Under the pieces are notes generated by a model, which was not told where the DNA came from, did not search any database, and saw only the letters and a list, made by a program, of their open reading frames with translations. The position numbers were made by a program, and so were the translations under genes. Of a stretch of 20,303 nucleotides of DNA, positions 6,939 to 14,227 are shown piece after piece. The first letter of the stretch is position 1; each line of letters opens with the position of its first letter. The DNA comes from an uncultured Eubacteriales bacterium (lineage in GTDB: Bacteria > Bacillota > Clostridia > Oscillospirales > CAG-272), in the NCBI GenBank assembly GCA_934378145.1, contig CAKXXW010000032.1, positions 1-20,303 on the forward strand, read 5' to 3'.

Positions 6939-8305
6939 TTTGCGAGCCTTCTTGCCTTCTCGCGCGCGGCGTCGATATTGCCTACCATAAAGAAAGCCTC
7001 CTCCGGAAGGTCATCGCACTTGCCCTCGACTATCTCGGCAAAGCTCCGCACGGTGTCGGCGCGCGAAATAAACACGCCCTCGACCCCCGTGAAGGATTCG
7101 GCGACTCCCATCGGCTGCGAGAGGAAATTCCTGATCCTTCTCGCGCGGGCGACAGTCTTGCGGTCTTCCTCGGACAGTTCGCCTATGCCGAGGATCGCAA
7201 TTATATCCTTAAGCTCATCGTATGTTCTCAGGCAGCGGCGGACGGCAAGCGCGACCTCGTAGTGCCTCTTTCCGACTATCTCGGGAGTAAGCATCGCCGA
7301 GTCCGACGCGAGCGGGTCTATCGCGGGGTAGATACCCTGCTCCGCCACGGCACGCGAAAGCACCGTCGTCGCGTCAAGGTGCGGGAAGATCGCCACAGCC
7401 GCCGGATCGGTCGGGTCATCGGCAGGAAGGTAGACCGCCTGCACCGAGGTTATCGAGCCGCGTCCGGTCTTGACTATCCTCTCCTCGAGCATACCGACCT
7501 CATCGGCGAGCGTCGGCTGGTAGCCCGCAACGCCCGGACGGCGCCCGAGAAGTGCCGAGACCTCGTTTCCCGCCTGAACATATCTGAATATATTGTCAAT
7601 GAAGAGAAGAACATCCTTGCCCTCGTCGCGGAACTTCTCGGCAAGGGTCAGTCCGGTCAGCGCAACGCGAAGGCGCGAGCCGGGCGGCTCGTTCATCTGT
7701 CCGAAGACGAGCGCGGTGTTGAAAAGCGCACCCGACATCTTCATATCGAGGAGAAGGTCGCTTCCCTCCCTCGATCTCTCGCCGACGCCGGTAAATACCG
7801 AGCAGCCGCCCGAATAACGCGCGACATTCCTCGTCAGCTCCATAACGAGCATCGTCTTTCCGACTCCGGCTCCGCCGAAAAGTCCTATCTTCGCGCCCTT
7901 TGCGTAAGGCGTCAGAAGATCTATCGCTTTTATCCCGGTCTCAAAGAGGCTCACCGAGGCATCTATCTCGGTAAAAGCCGGGGGCGCGCGGTGGATCGGC
8001 AGGCGGGGCGCCTCTATCTCTTTCCCTCCGTCGGCGGGTCTGCCGAGGACATCCATCGCCCTTCCGAGTACCGCTCTGCCGACCGGCACCCTTATGCAGT
8101 CCCCCGTAAGAGTAACGCTGTCGCCTATCTTTATCCCGCCCGTCGGGTCAAGGGCAATACAGCGCACCGTGCTGTCGGGAAGCTGCATCGCTACCTCAAG
8201 CCCGACATCGTTGCAGTAAAGCAGCTCGTAAAGCTCGGGCGCGCGTCCCGAATACTTCACATCGGCGACCGGCCCGCTCACGCGGGTAATGACCGCTTCA
8301 TTCAT
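6935..8305 (-). CDS. atpD: F1 ATP synthase beta subunit
   Basis: This is the catalytic subunit of the F1 head. The 456-residue protein has near-normal length and contains the Walker A loop GLFGGAGVGKTMLVMEL, GVGERSREGSD with the catalytic glutamate, FGQMNEPPGSRLRVAL, the Walker B region DVLLFIDNIFRY, SALLGRRPGVAGYQPTLA and HLDATTVLSR. The DELSEED loop reads GELSEED. Active-site residues look intact, so it should be a real F1 beta rather than a flagellar or Rho-type relative. Only atpC follows; alpha, gamma, delta and the membrane subunits are absent from this window, and the upstream neighbour is a divergent amidase gene. An AGGTG ribosome site precedes the start. Confidence 0.96.
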   Translation of the reverse strand: MNEAVITRVSGPVADVKYSGRAPELYELLYCNDVGLEVAMQLPDSTVRCIALDPTGGIKIGDSVTLTGDCIRVPVGRAVLGRAMDVLGRPADGGKEIEAPRLPIHRAPPAFTEIDASVSLFETGIKAIDLLTPYAKGAKIGLFGGAGVGKTMLVMELTRNVARYSGGCSVFTGVGERSREGSDLLLDMKMSGALFNTALVFGQMNEPPGSRLRVALTGLTLAEKFRDEGKDVLLFIDNIFRYVQAGNEVSALLGRRPGVAGYQPTLADEVGMLEERIVKTGRGSITSVQAVYLPADDPTDPAAVAIFPHLDATTVLSRAVAEQGIYPAIDPLASDSAMLTPEIVGKRHYEVALAVRRCLRTYDELKDIIAILGIGELSEEDRKTVARARRIRNFLSQPMGVAESFTGVEGVFISRADTVRSFAEIVEGKCDDLPEEAFFMVGNIDAAREKARRLAK

Positions 8306-8406
8306 AAAAAGGTTTCACCTGCCTTTTTCAAAAATACCGCCGTAACAAAAAGCGCGGCGGCGAATATCATTATAAAGTAAAAACTATCCGATAAAAAGAG
8401 GTAATT
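8306..8406. promoter_or_regulatory. Divergent promoter region between atpD and the amidase gene
   Basis: A perfect leftward TATAAT lies at 8369-8374, about 65 bp before the atpD start, without a good -35 box. CCGCCG (8337-8342) pairs with CGGCGG (8355-8360) between that box and atpD. The rightward amidase gene has a GAGGT ribosome site just before its ATG; I see no clear promoter for it. Confidence 0.4.
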
Positions 8407-8970
8407 ATGGCTTATAAGATCTACATCGACCAAGGTCACAACCCCGTCAACCCGAACGCCGGAGCCGAGGGCAACGGCCTTCGCGAGCAGGACATAGTCT
8501 ACCGCATAGGCGTGGAGCTTGGCGCACTTCTCGAGGGCAACGGAAACTTTGAGGTAAGGCTCTCGCGCCCGACCCCCGAGACCCAGCTCGGAAGCTCGAA
8601 CACCTCGTCGCTCCGCGCACGCACCGACGCCGCAAACTCATGGGGCGCCGACTATTTTATCAGCCTTCACACGAATGCCTCGACGATAACCTCGGCGACG
8701 GGAAGCGAGGCTCTCGTCTACTCTTCCCCCTCCGCAGCCTCAAGGCTCGGCGAGGCTATCCTCATCGGGCTGAACGGCGCGACGGGACTGCGCAACCGCG
8801 GGGTATTTGAACGCCCGGGTCTTTATGTTCTCCGCAAAACGACGATGCCGGCGGTCCTTCTCGAGCTCGGATTCATCACGAATCCGAACGATGCCGCACT
8901 CATGAGCGGCGATCCGGAGGCTTTTGCCCGCGGGATCTACACCGGCATCCTCGAATACCTCAACCTCTGA
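8407..8970 (+). CDS. N-acetylmuramoyl-L-alanine amidase, Amidase_3 family
   Basis: Enzymes of this zinc-dependent family cut the amide bond between muramic acid and L-alanine in peptidoglycan. The 187-residue protein is essentially the bare catalytic domain. It has DQGHNP with zinc ligand His11, GLREQD with Glu27, the SLHTNA motif with His88, and LLELGFITNPND with the catalytic Glu153. There is no signal peptide, membrane helix, cell-wall-binding repeat or SH3 domain, which is unusual for an enzyme that acts outside the membrane. Sporulation, lysis or prophage-type roles are possible but nothing nearby shows one. Its 3' end overlaps the convergent C26 hydrolase gene by 11 bp. Confidence 0.93.
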   Translation: MAYKIYIDQGHNPVNPNAGAEGNGLREQDIVYRIGVELGALLEGNGNFEVRLSRPTPETQLGSSNTSSLRARTDAANSWGADYFISLHTNASTITSATGSEALVYSSPSAASRLGEAILIGLNGATGLRNRGVFERPGLYVLRKTTMPAVLLELGFITNPNDAALMSGDPEAFARGIYTGILEYLNL

Positions 8971-9643
8971 ACTTTTTCGCCTCCGAGACGAACGCCGAAA
9001 AGAGGTTCGCGGAATTTTTATCGTTTTTGTATATCATTTCGGGGTGCCACTGGACTCCCACGAAGAATCGCTCGCCGTTAAACTCCAGCGCCTCGCATAT
9101 CCCCTCCGGCGAGAGCGCCGAAACGGTGAGTCCGTCCGCCGCGCGCTTCACCGCCTGATGGTGATAGCTGTTTATCTTTATCTCTCCGGAGGTGCCGAAG
9201 ATCCCGGACAGGCGCGTACCTGCCTTTACCGAAGCGGTATGAGGCGCACCTTTGCCCTCCTGCCTGTGACCTTCGATATGCTGATAAAGGCTGCCTCCCA
9301 TGGCAACATTCATAAGCTGTATCCCGCGGCAGATGCCGAGTATCGGCTTCCCCGTCTCAAAAAAGACCGGAAAAAGCGCAAGCTCGAAGCTGTCGCGCTC
9401 GGGGGTGATCTCTACCGAGTCAAAGGCGACCTCCTCCCCGTAATATTTCGGGTCAAGGTCGGCGCCGCCGGCAAAGATCAGTCCGTCGAGCATCGAGGCA
9501 TACTCAGCGAGCCTCGCGCTGTCCTCGCTGTACGGCAAAAAGACAGGTATGCCGCCGGCATCTATGACCGCCTCGGCATAGTTCTGCCTCATCCTTATGA
9601 ACCCGTCCTTCACCGACGGGGAAATACCGATCACAGGTCTCAT
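8960..9643 (-). CDS. Class-I glutamine-amidotransferase-like hydrolase (peptidase C26, PuuD-like)
   Basis: Members of this family hydrolyse gamma-glutamyl bonds, for example gamma-glutamyl-GABA (PuuD) or folate polyglutamates. The 227-residue protein has the oxyanion region GLIFAGGADLDPKYYGE, the nucleophile in GICRGIQ (Cys105) and the WHPE motif (His200, Glu202), so the catalytic triad is complete. It is a stand-alone glutaminase-type domain with no synthetase partner. Its ATG overlaps the stop of the upstream ECF S-component gene by 4 bp (9640-9643), which implies coupled translation and a linked role. That suggests the hydrolase could act on what the transporter brings in. Substrate is not deducible. 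Confidence 0.92.
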   Translation of the reverse strand: MRPVIGISPSVKDGFIRMRQNYAEAVIDAGGIPVFLPYSEDSARLAEYASMLDGLIFAGGADLDPKYYGEEVAFDSVEITPERDSFELALFPVFFETGKPILGICRGIQLMNVAMGGSLYQHIEGHRQEGKGAPHTASVKAGTRLSGIFGTSGEIKINSYHHQAVKRAADGLTVSALSPEGICEALEFNGERFFVGVQWHPEMIYKNDKNSANLFSAFVSEAKKFRG

Positions 9644-10269
9644 TTTTTGTTTCTGATACGCCCGACGGCAACGACGAGCGCCTTTGAGACCGCGGTTCCT
9701 ATGACAGCGCAGACTCCCGCCTCTATCAGTGCATTGACGGTGAGCAGCATAGTGATTATTCCGAGCAGCGAGGACTGACCGAAGAATGTCAGCACCTCGG
9801 GGTTGAAGCCGAAGCAGAGCGCGAACGCCGAAACGAAGAAGAGAGTATTGAATATCGGGCAGAGTATCGACGCGACGATACAGGTGCCGATGCTTCCCTT
9901 CTTATCGTATTTTGCCACAAGTTCGTATATAAGTCCGGTCAGAAGTCCGGTCAGCACTCTCGGTATCACGCAGACGACGAAGGTCAGGAAAGGATTTATC
10001 CCCATAAGGAAGACCCCGAGTGCGCTCATACCGAAGCACTGTATGAAGCTCGCGAGTCCGAAGACAGTGCCGAGGATAAGTCCGCCCTTCCATCCCATCA
10101 TCACGGCTCCGACGGCAACGGGAACGGTCAGAAATGTTATCTCGACGACTCCTATCTTGAGGAATCCGAGCGGCGTGAACGCCATTATTATGATTATAGC
10201 CGTGAGCATAGCGGCTTCCACGAGGAAGAGCGTCCTCTCGCGTCTTTCTGCAACAGATTTTGCGGGCAT
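9640..10269 (-). CDS. ECF transporter S component (substrate-binding membrane protein)
   Basis: S components capture a vitamin or similar micronutrient in the membrane and join a shared ECF energising module. The 209-residue protein has about five to six hydrophobic segments. It also has the first-helix region MLTAIIIIMAFTPLG followed by EITFLTVPVAVGAVMMGWKGGLILGTVFGLASF, which is characteristic of the Pfam ECF_trnsprt (PF12822) type that includes folate and pantothenate S components. No EcfA or EcfT genes lie nearby, which fits a group II system sharing one module. An AGAGGT site precedes the ATG. It heads a two-gene operon with the C26 hydrolase. Folate or pantothenate are only possibilities. 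Confidence 0.85.
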   Translation of the reverse strand: MPAKSVAERRERTLFLVEAAMLTAIIIIMAFTPLGFLKIGVVEITFLTVPVAVGAVMMGWKGGLILGTVFGLASFIQCFGMSALGVFLMGINPFLTFVVCVIPRVLTGLLTGLIYELVAKYDKKGSIGTCIVASILCPIFNTLFFVSAFALCFGFNPEVLTFFGQSSLLGIITMLLTVNALIEAGVCAVIGTAVSKALVVAVGRIRNKK

Positions 10270-10303
10270 AGGTTTTACCTCTTTTTATGATAATATTCAG
10301 TTA

Positions 10304-10332
10304 ATTATACACCGAAAGCGGTGTGATTACAA
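10304..10332 (-). promoter_or_regulatory. Promoter of the ECF S-component operon with an internal palindrome
   Basis: The leftward -10 box TATAAT (10304-10309) and a -35 box TTGTAA (10327-10332) are 17 bp apart. Between them lies a perfect inverted repeat, ACACCG-AAAG-CGGTGT (10309-10324), nearly filling the spacer. A repressor bound there would block RNA polymerase directly. The 5' leader is only about 30 nt, so a riboswitch is unlikely. The palindrome is seen; repression is inferred. Confidence 0.75.
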
Positions 10333-10362
10333 GCAGCGGGGCGAAAATTTAACTTTTCGGAC

Positions 10363-10412
10363 TTGAAAAAGGTACCTCCGGGTGATAAAATAAATGAAAA
10401 TCACACGGAGGT
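10363..10412 (+). promoter_or_regulatory. Promoter and inverted repeat overlapping the ribosome site of the small membrane protein
   Basis: TTGAAA (10363-10368) and TAAAAT (10386-10391), 17 bp apart, make a plausible rightward promoter. A 12-bp inverted repeat with one mismatch (10374-10385 and 10401-10412) flanks the -10 box, and its right arm contains the GGAGG ribosome site (10407-10411). From this promoter only the right arm is transcribed, so an operator is more likely. From an upstream start the RNA could hide the ribosome site. Confidence 0.65.
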
Positions 10413-10421
10413 CTATCCTTT

Positions 10422-10742
10422 ATGTCAGCAAAATACAGTACAGGTGCGACGATATTCGGAATAATCGTCACGGTCTTTTCAGCCATGGCGAATCTCCTTC
10501 ATCTGCCGTGGTTCATCTGGGTAGCGGCAGAGAAATACAGCGGAAGTATGAATATTTCACTCGCCGTTCTCTATCCGTGGATAATAGAATTTCTCTCGCT
10601 CCCCGTCCTGATCGCCGGAATAGTCTTCACCGTTCTGTCATTCAAGAGAAGGCCTGCGCTCGGTCTGTTCATCTCGGGTGCCGCGCTTACCCTTATACTC
10701 TTTTTGCAGACGGTGCTTCTGAATATCTTTCTTTTCTTCTGA
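10422..10742 (+). CDS. Small membrane protein of unknown function
   Basis: This 106-residue product is not recognised. It has three clear hydrophobic segments, roughly residues 8-30, 46-68 and 79-106, with short loops and a positively charged FKRRP loop before the last one. The C-terminus is entirely hydrophobic and ends inside the third helix. GGAGG lies 10 nt before the ATG, and a plausible promoter precedes it, so it appears to be a single-gene unit. It is convergent with the ROK kinase gene, with only 5 bp between stops and no terminator visible. Function could be a small transport or stress protein; nothing in the sequence decides. Confidence 0.8.
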   Translation: MSAKYSTGATIFGIIVTVFSAMANLLHLPWFIWVAAEKYSGSMNISLAVLYPWIIEFLSLPVLIAGIVFTVLSFKRRPALGLFISGAALTLILFLQTVLLNIFLFF

Positions 10743-10747
10743 AATTC

Positions 10748-11713
10748 TCAGACACCGAGCGCTGCGGCTCCGATTATACCGGCGTCGTTTCCGAGCGTCG
10801 CTATCCGAAGCTCTGTCTGCGCAACGATGCCTCCGCCGTACTGCTCCTGCTTAACAAGCGGAAGGAGCGCGTCAACGAGCGACTGACCCTCGTTGGATAT
10901 TCCTCCGCCGAGAGAGATCACCTCGGGCTGGAATATATTCACGATGTTTGTCAGTCCGCAGGCAAGGTAGCCTATGTACATATCGACGATCTCTTTTCCA
11001 GCAGGATCTCCGAGTCTCATCGCATCGAATGCGGTGACGCCGGAGATCTTTCCTTTTTTGAGGATAAGGTCGCCGAGCACCGTCTTCCTTCCCTCTCTGT
11101 CACATTCGGCGAGCTTATCCTTCGTCATTGAGATGATAGCAGTCGCCGAGCTGTACGCCTCCCAGCATCCGCGCCTGCCGCACGAGCAGCGCTTTCCGCC
11201 GTATTCGATGACTATGTGACCAAGCTCGGCGCCCGCGCTGTTGAAGCCCGAGTAGATCTTGTCGTCTATGATTATGCCGCCTCCGACACCCGTGCCGAGG
11301 GTTATCATGACCGAGTTGTGTGTCCCCTTCGCAGCGCCTGCGACAGCCTCGCCCCATGCGGCGGCGTTCGCGTCGTTCTCTATGCGGACATCCTCGACTC
11401 CCGTCGCCTGCCTTATCATATCGGCTATCGGGAAGTTGCGGAAGGGGAGATTGCAGGAATACCTGACTATCCCCGTAGCGCTCTCGGCGATCCCCGGCGT
11501 CGCGATACCTATCGCCGCAACATCCGAGATCCCCATACCGTGCATATCGCAGAGCCTGCGGCAGAGGGAGGCAATATCCTCCGCTATCTCCTCCGACGAG
11601 CGCGAAGCTCCCGTGGGAACGCTTGCCTTTTCGGCTATGAGGAAGCCGTTTCTGTCGTCTACAAGTCCTCCGGCAATATTCGTACCGCCGAGATCTATAC
11701 CTATTCTGTACAT
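10748..11713 (-). CDS. ROK family sugar kinase (glucokinase-like)
   Basis: This cytosolic sugar kinase most likely phosphorylates glucose or a related hexose with ATP. The 321-residue protein starts with the phosphate-binding IGIDLGGTNIAGG. It has IENDANAAAWGE with the catalytic Asp114, TLGTGVGGGIIID, and the ROK zinc site with His166, Cys176, Cys178 and Cys183 (CSCGRRGC). An in-frame TTG 60 bases upstream is rejected as start because it is the -35 box of the gene's own promoter; the chosen ATG has GGAGG 6 nt before it. There is no N-terminal helix-turn-helix, so it is an enzyme and not a ROK repressor. It could work with the PTS or with unphosphorylated sugars. Confidence 0.93.
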   Translation of the reverse strand: MYRIGIDLGGTNIAGGLVDDRNGFLIAEKASVPTGASRSSEEIAEDIASLCRRLCDMHGMGISDVAAIGIATPGIAESATGIVRYSCNLPFRNFPIADMIRQATGVEDVRIENDANAAAWGEAVAGAAKGTHNSVMITLGTGVGGGIIIDDKIYSGFNSAGAELGHIVIEYGGKRCSCGRRGCWEAYSSATAIISMTKDKLAECDREGRKTVLGDLILKKGKISGVTAFDAMRLGDPAGKEIVDMYIGYLACGLTNIVNIFQPEVISLGGGISNEGQSLVDALLPLVKQEQYGGGIVAQTELRIATLGNDAGIIGAAALGV

Positions 11714-11744
11714 ATGATCCTCCAAATGAACTGTTATCCGTAAT

Positions 11745-11773
11745 ATTATAACGCCTTCTTTCCCTCTTGTCAA
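11745..11773 (-). promoter_or_regulatory. Consensus promoter of the ROK kinase gene
   Basis: TTGACA (11768-11773) and TATAAT (11745-11750) are both perfect and 17 bp apart on the minus strand, starting transcription about 25 nt before the ATG. Its presence fixes the kinase start at 11713. Confidence 0.92.
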
Positions 11774-11815
11774 CAGAAGCCTTCACCGTGCACGCCTTTT
11801 TCACAGGAATTTCAC

Positions 11816-11844
11816 TTGACATTCCGCCGCCGGGGTTGTATAAT
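11816..11844 (+). promoter_or_regulatory. Consensus promoter of the lipoprotein gene
   Basis: TTGACA (11816-11821) and TATAAT (11839-11844) are perfect and 17 bp apart, about 30 nt before the lipoprotein start. It is divergent from the kinase promoter with about 40 bp between the two -35 boxes. Confidence 0.93.
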
Positions 11845-11877
11845 TATTATGAATCATTATAAAGAAAGGTGATAGCT

Positions 11878-13560
11878 ATGAAAAAACTTATTTCCATCCT
11901 TCTTTGTATTTCTCTGATACTTATCCCCGTACTTATGACGGGTTGTACCGACAATGACAAGAAGGATGACAAGGTGTCCGACAGTTCTGCCGACAAACCG
12001 ACAGACGATCCGGGCGACGAACCCTCCGATGTTCCCTCCGGCGATCCGGCGGGTACCCCGACCGATGAGCCGACAGAGGGGCCGGCAGGGGGGCCGACAG
12101 AGGGTCCCGATACCCCTGCAGAGAAACCGACAAAAGACGACCCCAAGTCCTATGTGAAGTTCACCGCCGGACTTGCCGACCTTTTCCTCCGTGCAAAGGA
12201 GATCACGGGCGACTACCGTGAAAAGATACTTACCGGAAACGAGAAGATCGACAGCGGAAAGTTCAATATCACGGCAAATGCGCTCTCGTTCGCCGGAAAC
12301 GACTACCTCTCGGGCAACAAATACACGCTCGAAGGCGTCTTCGCACACGGCAAGACCTCCGGAACGATAGTCTCTGGCACCTTCAAGGGTAAGGAAGAAA
12401 CAGGGCTTCAGCTCTTCGTCACGCCCGAAGGAAGCGTCTATGTGATGATCCCCTCGGTCGACAATGCCGTATATGTGAAACTCTTCGACCTTGATTCCCT
12501 TCCGATCGGCTCTGACGACGCGTCGGACGGAAGCGGTCAGATCGTGTTCCCCGACATCTCGGGCGAAAATATGACCGAAAAGCTCCCCGCAAGCGTTAAG
12601 AGCATCACCGAGGAAAAGGTCAGCGTGACTGTCCTCGGCACAAAACTCGACGGAGTCACAAAGCTGACGGTCACGGTCGACGCAAGTACTCTCGAGGACT
12701 TTGTCGCAAGCCTCCCCGACAGCGTCGGCGGACTTGTCGCAAACTACTTCCCCGAAGGGCTGCCCGAAAATACCGAGGCGACGATCACCCTCTTCGTGAA
12801 GGACGGTGCGACTGTCCTTGCCGAAGCAGCGGTCACTTCGACCGACAGCAGCTTTTCGCTCAGCCTTGCGGTCGTCGGCGAGACGGGCAAGGAAAACTAC
12901 GGGCTGACCGTCATTTCCGATGACAAAGACGGCACGACGAAGGTAGATCTCACCGGTAAGCGCGAAAACACCGACACCCTGACAAAGGGATCGGTCGACC
13001 TTAAGATCGAAAGCACAAAGAAAGAGACTGGCACGACAGACGGGAGCGCCGACGATTCGGATATGATATCCTCCATGCTCGGCAACGGAAACACGAGCGT
13101 CGGGTTCTCCTACGAGAGAAAAACGACCGGAAACAAGACCGAGAGCCTTTACAAGGTGAAGCTCGGGATCGACATGGGCTTTACCACGATGACCCTCAAT
13201 ATCCCGCTGAACGCCGAAACGGTCAGAGGCGATAACGGCTCGGTGACACATACTCTGAGCATCGATACCGTGAAGGCGAACCTTCCGAAGGAGCTTCTCA
13301 ACATTCAGCTTTCGGCGAGCTTCACGCTCGGCGAAGGGCTTGAAGGCGCCGGTGCCGTGATGCCGACCTTCACCGACGAGAACACCCTTGACCCGAGCGA
13401 TCCCGACGACGCCGAGGCGCTCGCGGCATACGCCGAAAAATTTGAGACCCGGTGCAAGGAGCTTGCGGACTTCATCAAAAACTTTATCGGGTCCTCCGAG
13501 CCCGAAGAGCCCGAAGATCCCGCGGGAACCGATGATACGGGTGATCTAATAACCGAATAA
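11878..13560 (+). CDS. Large secreted lipoprotein of unknown function
   Basis: This 560-residue product is probably a lipid-anchored surface protein. Residues 1-22 form a signal peptide ending in the lipobox MTG before Cys23. Residues 24-90 are a Pro/Asp/Glu/Thr/Gly-rich spacer with irregular repeats of PTDEP/PTEGP type, as expected for crossing the cell wall. The rest (about 91-545) is acidic and beta-rich, with few aromatic residues and no cysteine pattern, and ends in another acidic Pro-rich tail. The ATG at 11878 is chosen over the upstream GTG (11869) because that GTG lies within the AAAGGTG ribosome site. Lipoproteins with folds of the LolA/LppX kind are a guess only. No partner gene is visible. 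Confidence 0.88.
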   Translation: MKKLISILLCISLILIPVLMTGCTDNDKKDDKVSDSSADKPTDDPGDEPSDVPSGDPAGTPTDEPTEGPAGGPTEGPDTPAEKPTKDDPKSYVKFTAGLADLFLRAKEITGDYREKILTGNEKIDSGKFNITANALSFAGNDYLSGNKYTLEGVFAHGKTSGTIVSGTFKGKEETGLQLFVTPEGSVYVMIPSVDNAVYVKLFDLDSLPIGSDDASDGSGQIVFPDISGENMTEKLPASVKSITEEKVSVTVLGTKLDGVTKLTVTVDASTLEDFVASLPDSVGGLVANYFPEGLPENTEATITLFVKDGATVLAEAAVTSTDSSFSLSLAVVGETGKENYGLTVISDDKDGTTKVDLTGKRENTDTLTKGSVDLKIESTKKETGTTDGSADDSDMISSMLGNGNTSVGFSYERKTTGNKTESLYKVKLGIDMGFTTMTLNIPLNAETVRGDNGSVTHTLSIDTVKANLPKELLNIQLSASFTLGEGLEGAGAVMPTFTDENTLDPSDPDDAEALAAYAEKFETRCKELADFIKNFIGSSEPEEPEDPAGTDDTGDLITE

Positions 13561-13562
13561 CC

Positions 13563-13609
13563 AAAAACTCACCCCTGACACAGACGGTGTCAGGGGTGAG
13601 GCTTTTTTT
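13563..13609. terminator. Bidirectional terminator
   Basis: A 14-bp perfect stem (13568-13581 with 13587-13600) has a 5-nt loop, seven T on the right and five A on the left. It ends the lipoprotein gene, whose stop is 8 bp away, and also the leftward membrane acyltransferase-like gene, whose last codons lie inside the stem. Confidence 0.93.
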
Positions 13610-14150
13610 GTTTTAGGCGTGCCTTATGTTCTATCAGCTTCAATATCCGCGGGCGGTTGTACCTCTGTATCATTACAAACATCATATCGAACGCCGCCGC
13701 CAGCACCGAGGTAACGATAAATACCGGATAGGCGCCGAACCGGATCCCCGCAAGGATCGGCAGAAAGCTCAGCAGCGCTATCGTCTCGTGAACAAGCTCC
13801 GCCTGACATGTTGCCTGCGCTATCTCGTCCCATGTATGTATCCGCGGGTCAAACCTTTCGGGGTCGTAGGTGGGCATCTTTCCCTTCCATTTGCGCACCC
13901 GGAGCTTCCTGTACAGCTCTGTCTCAAGCCTCCCGACCCGATACCGCCTCCGGGTGCAGTCCGCCCGGTTCTTCATAACGATGCGGAACAAAAGCCCCAC
14001 AAGCAGCCTCATCACGAAATGATAAGTGAAGGTGCCGGCTGTAATGGCGAGCGACAGAAATATTCCGTTTGAGGTCAACCTGTAAAGTACTGACAGAATG
14101 ACCGTCCCCGCAAAAAGCAGGGCTGACGTGATATTTATTTTCTTTGCCAT
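13590..14150 (-). CDS. CrtO-like integral membrane acyltransferase family protein
   Basis: The 186-residue product resembles the glycosyl-4,4'-diaponeurosporenoate acyltransferase (CrtO) family. It has an N-terminal pair of hydrophobic segments (about 8-55), a basic stretch with LRVRKWKGKMP, an acidic TWDEIAQATCQAELVHE segment, a further pair of membrane segments and the family-typical ending IQRYNRPRIL. No other carotenoid genes are nearby, so the acyl acceptor is unknown and the carotenoid name should not be taken literally. An upstream in-frame start reaches 14207; 14150 is preferred because GGAGG lies 5-6 nt before it. The last four codons fall within the terminator stem. It follows a TetR gene on the same strand and may be its target. 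Confidence 0.72.
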   Translation of the reverse strand: MAKKINITSALLFAGTVILSVLYRLTSNGIFLSLAITAGTFTYHFVMRLLVGLLFRIVMKNRADCTRRRYRVGRLETELYRKLRVRKWKGKMPTYDPERFDPRIHTWDEIAQATCQAELVHETIALLSFLPILAGIRFGAYPVFIVTSVLAAAFDMMFVMIQRYNRPRILKLIEHKARLKQKKPHP

Positions 14151-14227
14151 ATTCGCCTCCGATCCTGCCGTATGAACTGTCTCAGCCCTCATTCGGCTCT
14201 CTGCCATCAGTAATTTCGTTTCAGCTT

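Noticed and set aside
10270..10421. Vitamin riboswitch upstream of the ECF S component
   Set aside because: The promoter lies about 30 nt before the start codon, leaving no room for a riboswitch, and I see no known riboswitch core.
11990..12140. Tandem DNA repeat within the lipoprotein gene
   Set aside because: The repetition is at the level of PTDEP/PTEGP-like residues and is irregular; it is a low-complexity spacer rather than a true tandem repeat.
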